A stretch of 10,983 nucleotides of DNA from Prolixibacteraceae bacterium (GCA_009782655.1 WRIQ01000021.1:1-10983); one strand, 5' to 3'. Counted from the first letter of the stretch, positions 1 to 8,431 are shown. Numbers and translations: made by a program. The notes: generated by a model from the sequence alone, not told the origin.

Positions 1-41
1 ATCGGCAGAAAACAGAATACTAGTAAAATTTGTGCTTTCAT
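1..41 (-). CDS. Partial CDS, N-terminal signal peptide of an unidentified exported protein
   Basis: An ATG at 41-39 on the minus strand opens a frame that stays open to the window edge (13 codons). It reads MKAQILLVFCFLP, a short basic start followed by a hydrophobic core, which is how many exported Bacteroidota proteins begin. It points the same way as the upstream lipoprotein gene ending at 150, so it could be the next gene of the same leftward block, 108 bp further on. I found no TAnnTTTG-type promoter directly upstream. The mature protein lies outside the window, so no function can be given. With only 13 codons this could be chance. Confidence 0.4.
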   Translation of the reverse strand, partial: MKAQILLVFCFLP

Positions 42-149
42 GATTGTTTGTTTTATAAAGATATCAATACATTCCCGCCACAGTTTGGGTTGTCACTTAA
101 CCCCCAATTTCGCAAAACCGCTTGTTGTGTGATGGTACCTTTCAATATT

Positions 150-881
150 CTAAAGTTTATTGATTAAAAAATCGCGTATTTCTTCAATGGATGGGTCATT
201 GGCAACAATGATCCCGTTTTCATCAATCAGAAAAACCATACCACCAGAATTTCCTATTCCATATTTTTCCCATATCTTTTCTGTGTCATTTAGTTCTACG
301 AGATTTTCCCATGGATAGTTATCTAATTTGATAGCCGCTTCGGCGGTGGAAACACTTCTTTCGCGAGCTACCCCAAGTACAACAAACCCTTTTAGAACCT
401 CACCAAAATTATCCTCCAAATATCGTTTAGATTTTGTGAGAAATTCTTTTTGAATTTCCTCATATTTATTCAGGATAGGGTTTAAATAATCCCAATAATC
501 CCTTGTGAGTTTACTGCCTTCAACTTTGTTCTCATTGAACCGGTCAGTCGGGTGTAAAGTAAAATTAATAGCTCCACTCTCTGAAAAGAACGGGATTGGT
601 TTGAAAGAGCCCTGTTCAAATTCATCATAAAATACCAATTCATAAAGTTCTTCGTAATTGCAATTCAAAATATACTCAAACTTTCTGTCTGTGATTGGAA
701 TGTGTACGCCGTTAATACGTGGGTCTTCCCCTTGTTTTTTCAAGATTAACAGGTTACTTTCAGGTCGGTCTTTTACTTCACCTTTCAACGTACATTCAAT
801 GGAACTATTTGTACAATTTGACAGTACCAACATGCTTGATACAAGCAAGCATAATTTGTTGATACGATTTATTATTCTCAT
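150..881 (-). CDS. DUF4369/TlpA-like lipoprotein lacking the thioredoxin CxxC segment
   Basis: The product is a predicted lipoprotein of 243 residues. The signal peptide ends in VLSNC, with the lipid-anchor Cys at residue 23. Residues about 28-125 resemble DUF4369, the N-terminal domain of Bacteroidota thiol-disulfide oxidoreductases of the TlpA/ResA type, and 126-160 is a charged helical linker. Residues 164-243 match only the second half of a thioredoxin fold: GFVVLGVARER, then YPWENLVEL, then YGIGNSGGMVFLIDENG. The first beta-alpha unit with the WCxxC redox motif, which should precede GFVVLGV, is absent. The frame is open throughout, so any loss was in frame. I chose the ATG at 881 because it begins a normal signal peptide; a TTG at 902 would add seven residues. 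The gene is visibly more AT-rich than its neighbours. It is either a remnant with an internal deletion or a redox-dead variant; disulfide exchange cannot be assumed. Confidence 0.7.
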   Translation of the reverse strand: MRIINRINKLCLLVSSMLVLSNCTNSSIECTLKGEVKDRPESNLLILKKQGEDPRINGVHIPITDRKFEYILNCNYEELYELVFYDEFEQGSFKPIPFFSESGAINFTLHPTDRFNENKVEGSKLTRDYWDYLNPILNKYEEIQKEFLTKSKRYLEDNFGEVLKGFVVLGVARERSVSTAEAAIKLDNYPWENLVELNDTEKIWEKYGIGNSGGMVFLIDENGIIVANDPSIEEIRDFLINKL

Positions 882-994
882 ATATAAGAATTTATAATTC
901 AATTACTACATTATTGGGTTGTGCTTTCCGTCCAAGAAACTTGGTTTTTACACTGCGTTCTCGTCCGCTTGCACACAACGCCCGTACAAGAGAT

Positions 995-3223
995 TCAATT
1001 TTTGCTGACATTCCAATCGGGAGTTTCGATGTTTTGCAGATGGCGCATAAAAAAATCCCGGCGCTTGCGCTCTCCATATCTACCTCCCATAGTGTGCCTC
1101 TCGCCGGGCAGCATCACAAATTCAAACTCCTTGTTGTGTTTAATCAATTCATTGACAACCTGCAAAGTGGACGATGGGTCTACATTATTGTCCAATTCGC
1201 CCAGCACTAACATCAATTTTCCTTGCAGACGGTGCGCATTAACGACATTCGAACATTCGTCGTATTCTTTTCCAACAGGCCAGCCCATCCACTGTTCGTT
1301 CCACCATATTTTGTCCATGCGGTTATCGTGGCATCCGCACGCAGCATAGGCTACTTTGTAAAATTCGGGATGAAAAAGCAGAGCGCCCATGGCATTTTGC
1401 CCACCCGCCGAACTTCCGAAAATGCCAACCCTTCCGACGTCCATTTGGGGATATTTTTGAGCAGCAGTTTTCAACCATGCGATCCTGTCGGGAAATCCGG
1501 CGTCTTTCAGGTTTTTCCAGCACACGTCATGAAAGGCTTTCGAGCGGTTGGCAGTTCCCATGCCGTCGATTTGCACAACGATGAATCCCAACTCGGCTAA
1601 ATCGCTGCCCCAATGGGCGAGGTTGAACGATTTGGGCACATGTGAATCATGTGGGCCAGCATAAATATACTCGATTATCGGATATTTTTTCGACGCATCG
1701 AAACCCGTGGGACGTATGATGATTCCCCAAATATCAGTTTTGCCATCGCGTCCTTTCGCCGAAAAAACTTCGGGCAAACGCAGTCCTGCATCCAGCGCCT
1801 TGCTGATATCGGGCTGATTTTCAGGCTTGAAAACGATTTTTCCATCATCCACAGTGCGCAACGCCACAACCGGCGCCATATCGACACGCGAAAAAACATC
1901 AACCATTAGCTTGTAATCGGCGCTGAAAACTGCATGATGAACGGCATTTTCGGGTGTAAGGCAGGACAGTTTTTCTTTTTCAATATCAAGAAGATAGTAT
2001 TTTTCCAAATAGGGATCTTCGCCTTTGTCTTTGCCGCATCCTTTGAAAATCACCGTGCGGTTCTTTTCATCGACATGCACCACCGATTTTACAACCCACT
2101 CCCCTTTTACGAGTTGCTTTTTCGCTTGTCCTGTCATTGTGTCGTAAAGATAGAGATGGCGCCATCCGTCGCGCTCCGAAATCCAAAGCAGCTCGTTCGA
2201 CGATTTGAACCAATACTGATACAACGCGTAGTAATGAATAAACGTACCACTCTGTTCATCAACTATTTTTCGCAACTCGCCGCTTCGGGCGTCGCCGGCA
2301 TAGATAACAAACTGCTGGTGCCCTCGGCGGTTGAAATCGAACGTGAAAAAATCGCTCGATTTGTCCCATTTGATGTTACCCAATTCATATTGTTCATCCA
2401 CATTGGGAATGTCGAAATGTATCTGCCGTTCTTCGTCAAGCAGAAATAAAACCGGCCGTCGAATGGGCAGAGCATCGCCGGGTTTCACATAATCCAGTTC
2501 TTCGGTTTTGGGCTGAAGCTGATCGCGCGGCGACGAAGAAATCAAAACCACCTTGCGGTTTTCGGTCGGACGATATTTGCAGCAAACAATTTTTTTAGAA
2601 TCGGGCGACCAGAAAATACTTGATGCGTAATACTCGAAAACCGAGCCGTCGGAACTCAATTTCCGACTTTTTCCACTTTCCAAGTCGGTAACCCAAAGGT
2701 TGCCTTCTGAAATATAAGCCTCCTTTTTTCTATCAGGCGACCTGACTTTACCCTTGCCGTCCTCTTTGAAAATCGTACTCCAGTATGGTCTCTGCGGAGA
2801 GGGCCGAGCCGGTTCCTTTTTTATCGAATAGTTTTTCAACTCGCAGATATATCGCTCATTATCAATCGAAAAGAAAACCGTATCCAAGTTGTTGTTGCAC
2901 TGAATGGTACGAAACGGCAACTTGTATGCTTCGACATCCTTCCTCAGCATGATTTTCAGTGAATCGGCCAACCGCTGCTGATCGAAAGCCGCTAAGACCG
3001 CTCGCTCGTCGCCGTCGATGATGAGAAATTCGCTTCCTCTGGGGGTTTGCGTCAGATACCAGAATTTATGGCTGTCGTTCACCGGCGTAACTCCCGAAGC
3101 GCCGTAAAAGTACATTGAACTATAATACTCCCTGAAATTATCAGCCTTACGATAAAGGCTGTCAACGCTTTGTCCGTGCGACAACGACGATACTAAAAGC
3201 AATAAAAACACAATTCGTTTCAT
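995..3223 (-). CDS. Secreted S9 family peptidase (DPP IV-like, prolyl oligopeptidase clan)
   Basis: This is a serine peptidase of family S9, 742 residues, the usual length for DPP IV-like members. A signal peptide (MKRIVFLLLLVSSLSHGQS) with no lipobox predicts a periplasmic or secreted enzyme. Residues about 90-450 form the DPPIV_N beta-propeller, with blade motifs such as FWSPDSKKI (204-212) and SERDGWRHLYLYD (349-361). Residues about 510-735 are the alpha/beta-hydrolase domain. The catalytic triad is Ser605 in GSSAGG, Asp678 in GELDNNVD and His710 in PGERH. The family removes short peptides, often next to proline. The paired-glutamate motif (YEEE) that fixes the substrate amino terminus in classical DPP IV is not visible where expected (around SVFEYYA, 194-200), so DPP IV specificity is uncertain. 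It lies 233 bp downstream of a GH127-type gene and has a good promoter of its own in that gap. Start: ATG at 3223, directly before the signal peptide. Confidence 0.9.
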   Translation of the reverse strand: MKRIVFLLLLVSSLSHGQSVDSLYRKADNFREYYSSMYFYGASGVTPVNDSHKFWYLTQTPRGSEFLIIDGDERAVLAAFDQQRLADSLKIMLRKDVEAYKLPFRTIQCNNNLDTVFFSIDNERYICELKNYSIKKEPARPSPQRPYWSTIFKEDGKGKVRSPDRKKEAYISEGNLWVTDLESGKSRKLSSDGSVFEYYASSIFWSPDSKKIVCCKYRPTENRKVVLISSSPRDQLQPKTEELDYVKPGDALPIRRPVLFLLDEERQIHFDIPNVDEQYELGNIKWDKSSDFFTFDFNRRGHQQFVIYAGDARSGELRKIVDEQSGTFIHYYALYQYWFKSSNELLWISERDGWRHLYLYDTMTGQAKKQLVKGEWVVKSVVHVDEKNRTVIFKGCGKDKGEDPYLEKYYLLDIEKEKLSCLTPENAVHHAVFSADYKLMVDVFSRVDMAPVVALRTVDDGKIVFKPENQPDISKALDAGLRLPEVFSAKGRDGKTDIWGIIIRPTGFDASKKYPIIEYIYAGPHDSHVPKSFNLAHWGSDLAELGFIVVQIDGMGTANRSKAFHDVCWKNLKDAGFPDRIAWLKTAAQKYPQMDVGRVGIFGSSAGGQNAMGALLFHPEFYKVAYAACGCHDNRMDKIWWNEQWMGWPVGKEYDECSNVVNAHRLQGKLMLVLGELDNNVDPSSTLQVVNELIKHNKEFEFVMLPGERHTMGGRYGERKRRDFFMRHLQNIETPDWNVSKN

Positions 3224-3357
3224 ATAGCAAAAAATTTAGGATTTATTCACTGCAAAATGACGATTCTTTTTTGTGAAACAGCGCAATCCATCAAAAAAAT
3301 TTTAGCTCAAAAAAACATTCCATGCACTGAAAGCACACAAAGGTATTACAAAACCTA

Positions 3358-3388
3358 CAAATGTAAAACAGTAATACTGAATAACAAA
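3358..3388 (-). promoter_or_regulatory. Bacteroidota-type promoter for the S9 peptidase gene
   Basis: On the minus strand, TTTG (3388-3385) is followed after 19 bp by TACATTTG (3365-3358). This fits the Bacteroidota housekeeping sigma pattern TTTG, 19-21 bp, TAnnTTTG exactly. Transcription would begin near 3350 and give a leader of about 125 nt before the ATG at 3223. It suggests the peptidase gene can be transcribed separately from the two glycosidase genes upstream. A second TAnnTTTG (TAACTTTG, 3392-3385) overlaps the -33 box but has no -33 partner. No start-site data are available here. Confidence 0.55.
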
Positions 3389-3456
3389 GTTATACGGATT
3401 TTTTTATTTCCACGGCGAAGAAATCGGCTTCCTTTTCATTGCCAGAAAACCTGAAA

Positions 3457-5871
3457 CTACTTGACTTCGAACTCGTAGATTGCCGAAGAATTTTTTTCAG
3501 GCATTCGGAAAACAAGGCGCACTTCCTGCGTGGTCACAGACGCAAACTCAATGGTGTTCAGCACATCTTTCGCCGGTTTGTATTCGCCTTTTGCGTTCAC
3601 ATCTTTCCATATTCCGTCCTGTTTGTATTGAATTTTCCACGAACGCGGAATTTCGCATCCGCCCCACGGCTTGTCGTCGTACCAGTAAACCGAAGCCTTT
3701 GAAATGGTAGCGGGCGCTTCAAACGCGTATGCGACCCATTCGGAAGCGTTATTTTTGGGCCACAACGAGTAGAAAGGCACACTCCGGTCGTTGGAGTTGG
3801 CAGGCCAAAAACCGTCGTTGACAGCGCCGAGCGAGCGGTTCCTCACGGAAGCGGTAACTTTGGCTTTGGTGCAGATGGTAGCCTGCGGCAGCGGCCGCGT
3901 TGATTCCCGGGTACGTGGAATCCAGACAGCCATTTCTCCCGAACCGCGATTGGCCCAAGCAAAATAGGGAATGGCCGTAATGCGCTTATCTTCAACACTT
4001 ATTTTGTTATCCTCCATTCGATGGGCGCTCTTTGCATCGATTTCCAAAGCCACGACACCGTTCAAATCGGTTTTTTCGATCTGCAATATCGCAGCATTAT
4101 CTTCCAAAACGGTGTTCAGCACATAGCCGTCGTTGTCGACCCACTCTAAACAATACACGATGGGGCCGCGCTCGAGCGACACTTTTCCTTGGTTGTCTTC
4201 CACATTTTCGTGTGCAACGGTGCGGTGCACATGCATCGGCAACGAAATCTCGATTTTATCGCCGGATGCCCACTTCTTCGAAAGTTTGGCATAGCCGTTT
4301 TCGCCAACCGGATAGTTGATTTTTTTCCCATTGATTTTAATTTCCACAGGCTCATCGCAAGGATGCAGGTATGTATATAAATCGCCGGGAACAGGCTGGT
4401 TATAAGTCCATCCCGGAATGCGCACCAGCATATCGAATTTCATTTTCTCTGAGGGATTAACCTCAATGGCAACATTCCCATCCCACGGATAGCCGGTGGT
4501 TTGCGCCAAATGCACGTTTTCCCCATTGACTTCGACGTCTGATTCGCTTTCTACAAACATATTTACATACAGCCGATTATCTTTGTGAGCATACACATAT
4601 CCCGGCACCGAAGGCATAAAACGGCAAACATTACTGGGACAACATGCACACCCAAACCATTCGCTACGACCGTGTTGGCCGATGGATTCCAACGGATTGG
4701 GATAGAAAAAACGGTCGCCAACAAGACCAACGCCCGAAATCAACCCGTTATAGAGCGTACGTTCCAGCACATCATAATATTTTGCGTCGCCATGCAGCAG
4801 AAACAAACGGTGATTCCAGTATACATTTGCAATGGCAGCGCAGGTTTCGCAATATGCCGACATGTTGGGCAACTCATAGTTTTTACCGAAAGCTTCGCCA
4901 TGCCCAGTGGCGCCTATTCCTCCCGTAATATAATATTTTTTGGTTACCACATTATCCCAAATCCTGTCGATGGCTTTCAGGTAATCCACATCGCCAGTCA
5001 GGGCAGCCACATCGGCCATTCCTGAGTACATATAGGTTGCACGCACTGCATGGCCAACGGCTTCGTCCTGCTCAACAACGGGCTTGTGTGTTTGGCTGTA
5101 TTCGCCGCTTCGCCCGTTGCCTTTCAGGTCGAGGAAGAATTTTGCCAGATCGAGATACTCTTTTTTACCCGTTGCACGATACATTTTTGCCAGTCCCATT
5201 TCTACAATCTGATGTCCGGGTTCGTATGTCAGTTTTTCCGGCCCGAAATCGCGCACCAGCAAATCGGCGTTTTTGATGGCCACATCGAGCAGTGTGCGTT
5301 TGCCAGTTGCCTGATAGTGCGCAACAGCCGCTTCGTAAAGATGTCCGCAATTGTAGAGTTCGTGGCTCAGGTCGGGCGTTTTTTCCCAGCGCTTCTCACC
5401 AACCCATTTGTGTAAATTTCCCGATTCGCCAGCAGTGCGCGCCGTATACAGGTAGCCGTCGTCTTCCTGCGCAAGCTCTATAAAATGAATGAGCGAATCC
5501 ATGCGGGCTTCCAGCGCTTTATTGGGATACATCTGAATAGAATAGGAAGCTCCTTCGAGAATCTTGTAAATGTCCGTATCATCGAAGGTGAACTGCGTGT
5601 CGAAATATCCAGATATCAGCCCGCCCGCTTTTTTGAAATTATCGACGCGCCCCGTGCTGTAGCAGTGTTTCAATGCGATGGGAATTGTAACATCCTGATT
5701 TATACGAATGCGCGGCGCCCAAAAGTCGTCAGTGAATTTTACCGAAGTGAACGATACCGGTTGAATGGGATAATCGTTGGACGAGGAAACCGCCTCCTGC
5801 CTCCCACAGCCTGAAAGAAAAATTAACGTGCCCAAAATGGCAATTATACTCAGTTTTACCAGATTTTTCAT
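3457..5871 (-). CDS. GH127/GH146-type (DUF1680) beta-L-arabinofuranosidase-like lipoprotein, downstream copy
   Basis: The product is a predicted lipoprotein glycosidase of 804 residues. The signal peptide ends in FLSGC with the lipid Cys at 22. No acidic run follows the Cys, so surface export is not indicated. Residues about 36-430 form the DUF1680 (alpha/alpha)6-barrel. By comparison with the studied enzyme HypBA1, Glu326 (in GEAFG) fits the acid/base. Glu342 and Cys344 (in CETC) with Cys410 and Cys411 (in GCACCPSN) fit the zinc site, and Cys410 the nucleophile. Residues about 435-650 are the beta-sandwich part. Residues about 670-804 form an extra F5/8 type C-like domain (SWKIQYKQDGIWKDV, then VTTQEVRLVF) that may bind carbohydrate; it is absent from the shorter HypBA1. 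The expected reaction is retaining release of terminal beta-L-arabinofuranose. DUF1680 proteins also include GH146 and an aceric acid hydrolase, so the substrate is open. It follows its paralogue by 97 bp on the same strand and is probably cotranscribed. Confidence 0.88.
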   Translation of the reverse strand: MKNLVKLSIIAILGTLIFLSGCGRQEAVSSSNDYPIQPVSFTSVKFTDDFWAPRIRINQDVTIPIALKHCYSTGRVDNFKKAGGLISGYFDTQFTFDDTDIYKILEGASYSIQMYPNKALEARMDSLIHFIELAQEDDGYLYTARTAGESGNLHKWVGEKRWEKTPDLSHELYNCGHLYEAAVAHYQATGKRTLLDVAIKNADLLVRDFGPEKLTYEPGHQIVEMGLAKMYRATGKKEYLDLAKFFLDLKGNGRSGEYSQTHKPVVEQDEAVGHAVRATYMYSGMADVAALTGDVDYLKAIDRIWDNVVTKKYYITGGIGATGHGEAFGKNYELPNMSAYCETCAAIANVYWNHRLFLLHGDAKYYDVLERTLYNGLISGVGLVGDRFFYPNPLESIGQHGRSEWFGCACCPSNVCRFMPSVPGYVYAHKDNRLYVNMFVESESDVEVNGENVHLAQTTGYPWDGNVAIEVNPSEKMKFDMLVRIPGWTYNQPVPGDLYTYLHPCDEPVEIKINGKKINYPVGENGYAKLSKKWASGDKIEISLPMHVHRTVAHENVEDNQGKVSLERGPIVYCLEWVDNDGYVLNTVLEDNAAILQIEKTDLNGVVALEIDAKSAHRMEDNKISVEDKRITAIPYFAWANRGSGEMAVWIPRTRESTRPLPQATICTKAKVTASVRNRSLGAVNDGFWPANSNDRSVPFYSLWPKNNASEWVAYAFEAPATISKASVYWYDDKPWGGCEIPRSWKIQYKQDGIWKDVNAKGEYKPAKDVLNTIEFASVTTQEVRLVFRMPEKNSSAIYEFEVK

Positions 5872-5902
5872 GTTTTTGTTGCTATTATATGTTTGAAAAT
5901 TC

Positions 5903-5932
5903 CAAATTCAGGATTTCTTTTCCAGTTTGCAA
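5903..5932 (-). promoter_or_regulatory. Weak promoter-like site between the two GH127-type genes
   Basis: On the minus strand TTG (5932-5930) is followed after 19 bp by TGAATTTG (5910-5903), one mismatch from TAnnTTTG. It lies in the 97-bp gap, about 32 bp before the downstream ATG at 5871. It may give extra expression of the second glycosidase gene, but one mismatch in AT-rich DNA is weak evidence, and readthrough from the upstream copy is equally plausible. Confidence 0.25.
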
Positions 5933-5968
5933 TTTGCTGTTTGATTTGGCCACCATAAGGCATAAATT

Positions 5969-8431
5969 TTAATAAACTTTCCATTCTATTACGCCGCCCG
6001 AATAGCCTCTTTTTGCAGCTTCGGGAACTTCGCCATCCTCGTCGCCAGAACGCCTGAGTTGCGCCGTCAGCCGCAATTCGGTGGTAGTTACTGGTTTGAA
6101 AACAACCTTATTATACCTGTCGATTTCGACGCCATATCCCGAAGCGTTTTCCACTTCTTTCCAGTTGCCGCCGTCTTTATAAAACAGTTTCCACGATTTC
6201 GGCGCTTTGTAAATTACGTCATAATGCTCGAAGGCGAGCCAAAAAACTTCAACCGACGATACTTGTGTAGGCTCATCAAACTGATAGCCAATATGTTCTT
6301 CCGTACCATTCTTCAACCACCAATAGTGATATGGCGTGTTGATGTCGCGGGACGATCTGGGTTCAAACTGGTCGTTAAATCCATATCCGCCAATTTGACG
6401 TGCACGCGAAGCGATGGTTGGTTCGGGCTTGGGAATGGCTTTTTCGGCCGATTCGGGAATCCAGACCGCCATCTGCGCATGTCCGCGATTATTCCATGCG
6501 CTGTAGGGAATGGCTGTAAAACGAACCGGATTCTGCCTCTTCCCCGCTGCTTGCTGATTTTGTTCCACTGCATAGGCGTCGCCTTCGAGCAAAACCACGT
6601 CGCCCAGCAAATCTTTTTCAAATCTTCCGGTAATTTTTGCATCGCGCGGAATTACCATGTCGAAGATATAATCGCGGTTTTGATCGACACTTTCGAGGGC
6701 ATACAAGATCGGGCCACGTTCCATAGCTAACAAGCCTTCGTTGTATTCCACCGACGGATGCGCCTGCACCCTGCGCACGGGCATATCCATTTCCAATGTA
6801 ATAACGTCGCCCCTCTCCCATTGGCGATCAAGAATGGCATATCCATTGTGAATCAATGGCTTTTGTTTTTTTCCATTCACAAAAATTTTTGTTTTCGAAT
6901 GTCTGCCATTCACGTAGCGGTACAAATTGGAGGGAACGGGCCTGCCATCTGCCCAGCCGGGAATCCGCAACGAGACGGAAAATCGGCCAGCGCTGCCGCT
7001 CGCAGGGTTCACTTCGATGCCAACATTTCCACTCCACGGATATTCAGTAGTTTGTAGCAATTCCACTTCACTGTCGGGCAGTTTTATTTTCGCATTCCCC
7101 TCAACATACAGGTTTACATAAATATTGTTTTCACAAACGGCATAATTGTAAAGCGGCACCGACGCCATAAAGCGTGTGACATTTCCCGGACAACAAGCAC
7201 ATCCAAACCAAGGCTCGCGATGATGCCCGCCATGTGAAGCCATCGGATTGTCGTAGAAAAATTTGTCGCCGCTGAGCGATACGCCGGCAATCAATCCATT
7301 GTATAGAGTGCGCTCCAAAACGTCCACATATTTGGCCTCGCCTGTGGCCAGAAACATACGGTGATTCCAATATACATTGGCTATGGATGCACAGGTTTCG
7401 CAATAATTATTGAAGTTGTTCAGTTCATAATCGGGGCCAAATCCTTCGCCCTGCGGTCGCGAACCGATTCCTCCGTTCAGATAGAGTTTGTGGCCGACCA
7501 TATTGTCCCAAACGCGCTCGACAGCCGCAAAAAGCGCTTTGTCGCTTTGCAACGCGGCAACATCGGTAACGCCCGAATAGAAATAGCCCGCCCTGACGGC
7601 ATGTCCCACAATTTCGTCTTGCTCCGTCACTGGCTTGTGATCCTGACTGTAAATACCCGGCTTGCGTCCGTTGGAAAGCCTTCCAGCTTCGTCCACAAAA
7701 TAACGCGCCTGTGTGAGATATTTTTCGTCGCCGGTAACTTCATGCAGTTTCACCAGCGCCATTTCAATAATGGGATGCCCCGACGGATATTTAATCTGAT
7801 TTTCGCCCAAGCCGAAAGTTTCGCATACCAAATCGGCATTTCGCAACGCCACATCGAGCAGCAAACGTTTGCCGGTGGCCCTGTAATGAGCAACGGCAGC
7901 TTCGTAGAGGTGGCCGCTATTATACAACTCGTGGCTGTTGATTCTCTCCCAGCGCGAGCGTCCCCACCATCCCGAAAGGCGGTAACATTTGTTTGTAACA
8001 CAGGTGGTGAGGTATCCGTCGGGTTCCTGCGCGGCGGCAATCAGCGCGATAACACTGTCGAGATAAGCGTCTAATCGGGCGTCGTATTTTACGGCCAAAG
8101 AATAAGAGGCGCCCTCGATGATCTTGTAGGGATCGGTATCATCGAATGAGAAATCGCCCTGATGCTCACACTCTTTCAAGCCCCCTGCCAATGCAAAATT
8201 ATCGAAACGCCCGTTGATTTCGCATTGGTGAAACGCCGACGGAATGGATACCGTGCGGTTGATTTCCATGCGCGGTAACCAAAAATTATCCGCGAAATGC
8301 ACATCGACAAACGAAACCGGCCTGATTTTTCCTTGTTGAGTTGCAGGTTGCGTTTCATTATGGCGGCATCCTGCGGCGCTAAGAATCACAATAATTAGCA
8401 GTGCCTTTACTTTTTGAAATCCTGATAACAT
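5969..8431 (-). CDS. GH127/GH146-type (DUF1680) beta-L-arabinofuranosidase-like lipoprotein, upstream copy
   Basis: The product is a predicted lipoprotein glycosidase of 820 residues, paralogous over its full length to the next gene downstream. The signal peptide ends in LSAAGC with the lipid Cys at 22. The DUF1680 barrel spans about 36-433. Glu329 (in GEGFG) fits the acid/base, Glu345 and Cys347 (CETC) with Cys413 and Cys414 (GCACCPGN) the zinc site, and Cys413 the nucleophile. The spacing of 16 residues from acid/base to CETC Glu equals that in its paralogue and in HypBA1. Residues about 435-660 are the beta-sandwich region. Residues about 680-820 are an F5/8 type C-like domain (SWKLFYKDGGNWKEV, then PVTTTELRLTAQ), ending in a charged insert (RRSGDEDGEVPEAAKR) that the paralogue lacks. 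The expected activity is removal of beta-L-arabinofuranose. It is the first gene of the leftward block, after a 402-bp divergent region. Differences around the active site (GHHREPWFG against GRSEWFG) suggest the two copies may differ in substrate. Confidence 0.88.
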   Translation of the reverse strand: MLSGFQKVKALLIIVILSAAGCRHNETQPATQQGKIRPVSFVDVHFADNFWLPRMEINRTVSIPSAFHQCEINGRFDNFALAGGLKECEHQGDFSFDDTDPYKIIEGASYSLAVKYDARLDAYLDSVIALIAAAQEPDGYLTTCVTNKCYRLSGWWGRSRWERINSHELYNSGHLYEAAVAHYRATGKRLLLDVALRNADLVCETFGLGENQIKYPSGHPIIEMALVKLHEVTGDEKYLTQARYFVDEAGRLSNGRKPGIYSQDHKPVTEQDEIVGHAVRAGYFYSGVTDVAALQSDKALFAAVERVWDNMVGHKLYLNGGIGSRPQGEGFGPDYELNNFNNYCETCASIANVYWNHRMFLATGEAKYVDVLERTLYNGLIAGVSLSGDKFFYDNPMASHGGHHREPWFGCACCPGNVTRFMASVPLYNYAVCENNIYVNLYVEGNAKIKLPDSEVELLQTTEYPWSGNVGIEVNPASGSAGRFSVSLRIPGWADGRPVPSNLYRYVNGRHSKTKIFVNGKKQKPLIHNGYAILDRQWERGDVITLEMDMPVRRVQAHPSVEYNEGLLAMERGPILYALESVDQNRDYIFDMVIPRDAKITGRFEKDLLGDVVLLEGDAYAVEQNQQAAGKRQNPVRFTAIPYSAWNNRGHAQMAVWIPESAEKAIPKPEPTIASRARQIGGYGFNDQFEPRSSRDINTPYHYWWLKNGTEEHIGYQFDEPTQVSSVEVFWLAFEHYDVIYKAPKSWKLFYKDGGNWKEVENASGYGVEIDRYNKVVFKPVTTTELRLTAQLRRSGDEDGEVPEAAKRGYSGGVIEWKVY

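Noticed and set aside
932..949. Hairpin CCAAG-AAA-CTTGG followed by TTTTTA, like an intrinsic terminator
   Set aside because: The T run follows it only on the plus strand, where no gene ends. In the leftward direction of the neighbouring genes there is no T run after the stem.
892..1077. 61-codon minus-strand frame spanning the S9 stop and the following gap
   Set aside because: It overlaps the end of the S9 gene in another frame, shows no domain or signal peptide, and is most simply a shadow frame.
3257..3454. 65-codon plus-strand frame in the gap before the S9 gene
   Set aside because: It has no ribosome binding site or recognisable domain and an AT-driven composition, and it lies across the promoter and leader of the S9 gene.
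7361..8074. 237-codon open frame on the plus strand inside the upstream GH127-type gene
   Set aside because: It is fully antisense to a gene with conserved catalytic motifs, matches no family I recognise, and is explained by codon structure on the other strand. The same holds for 6059-6730 and 1934-2449.
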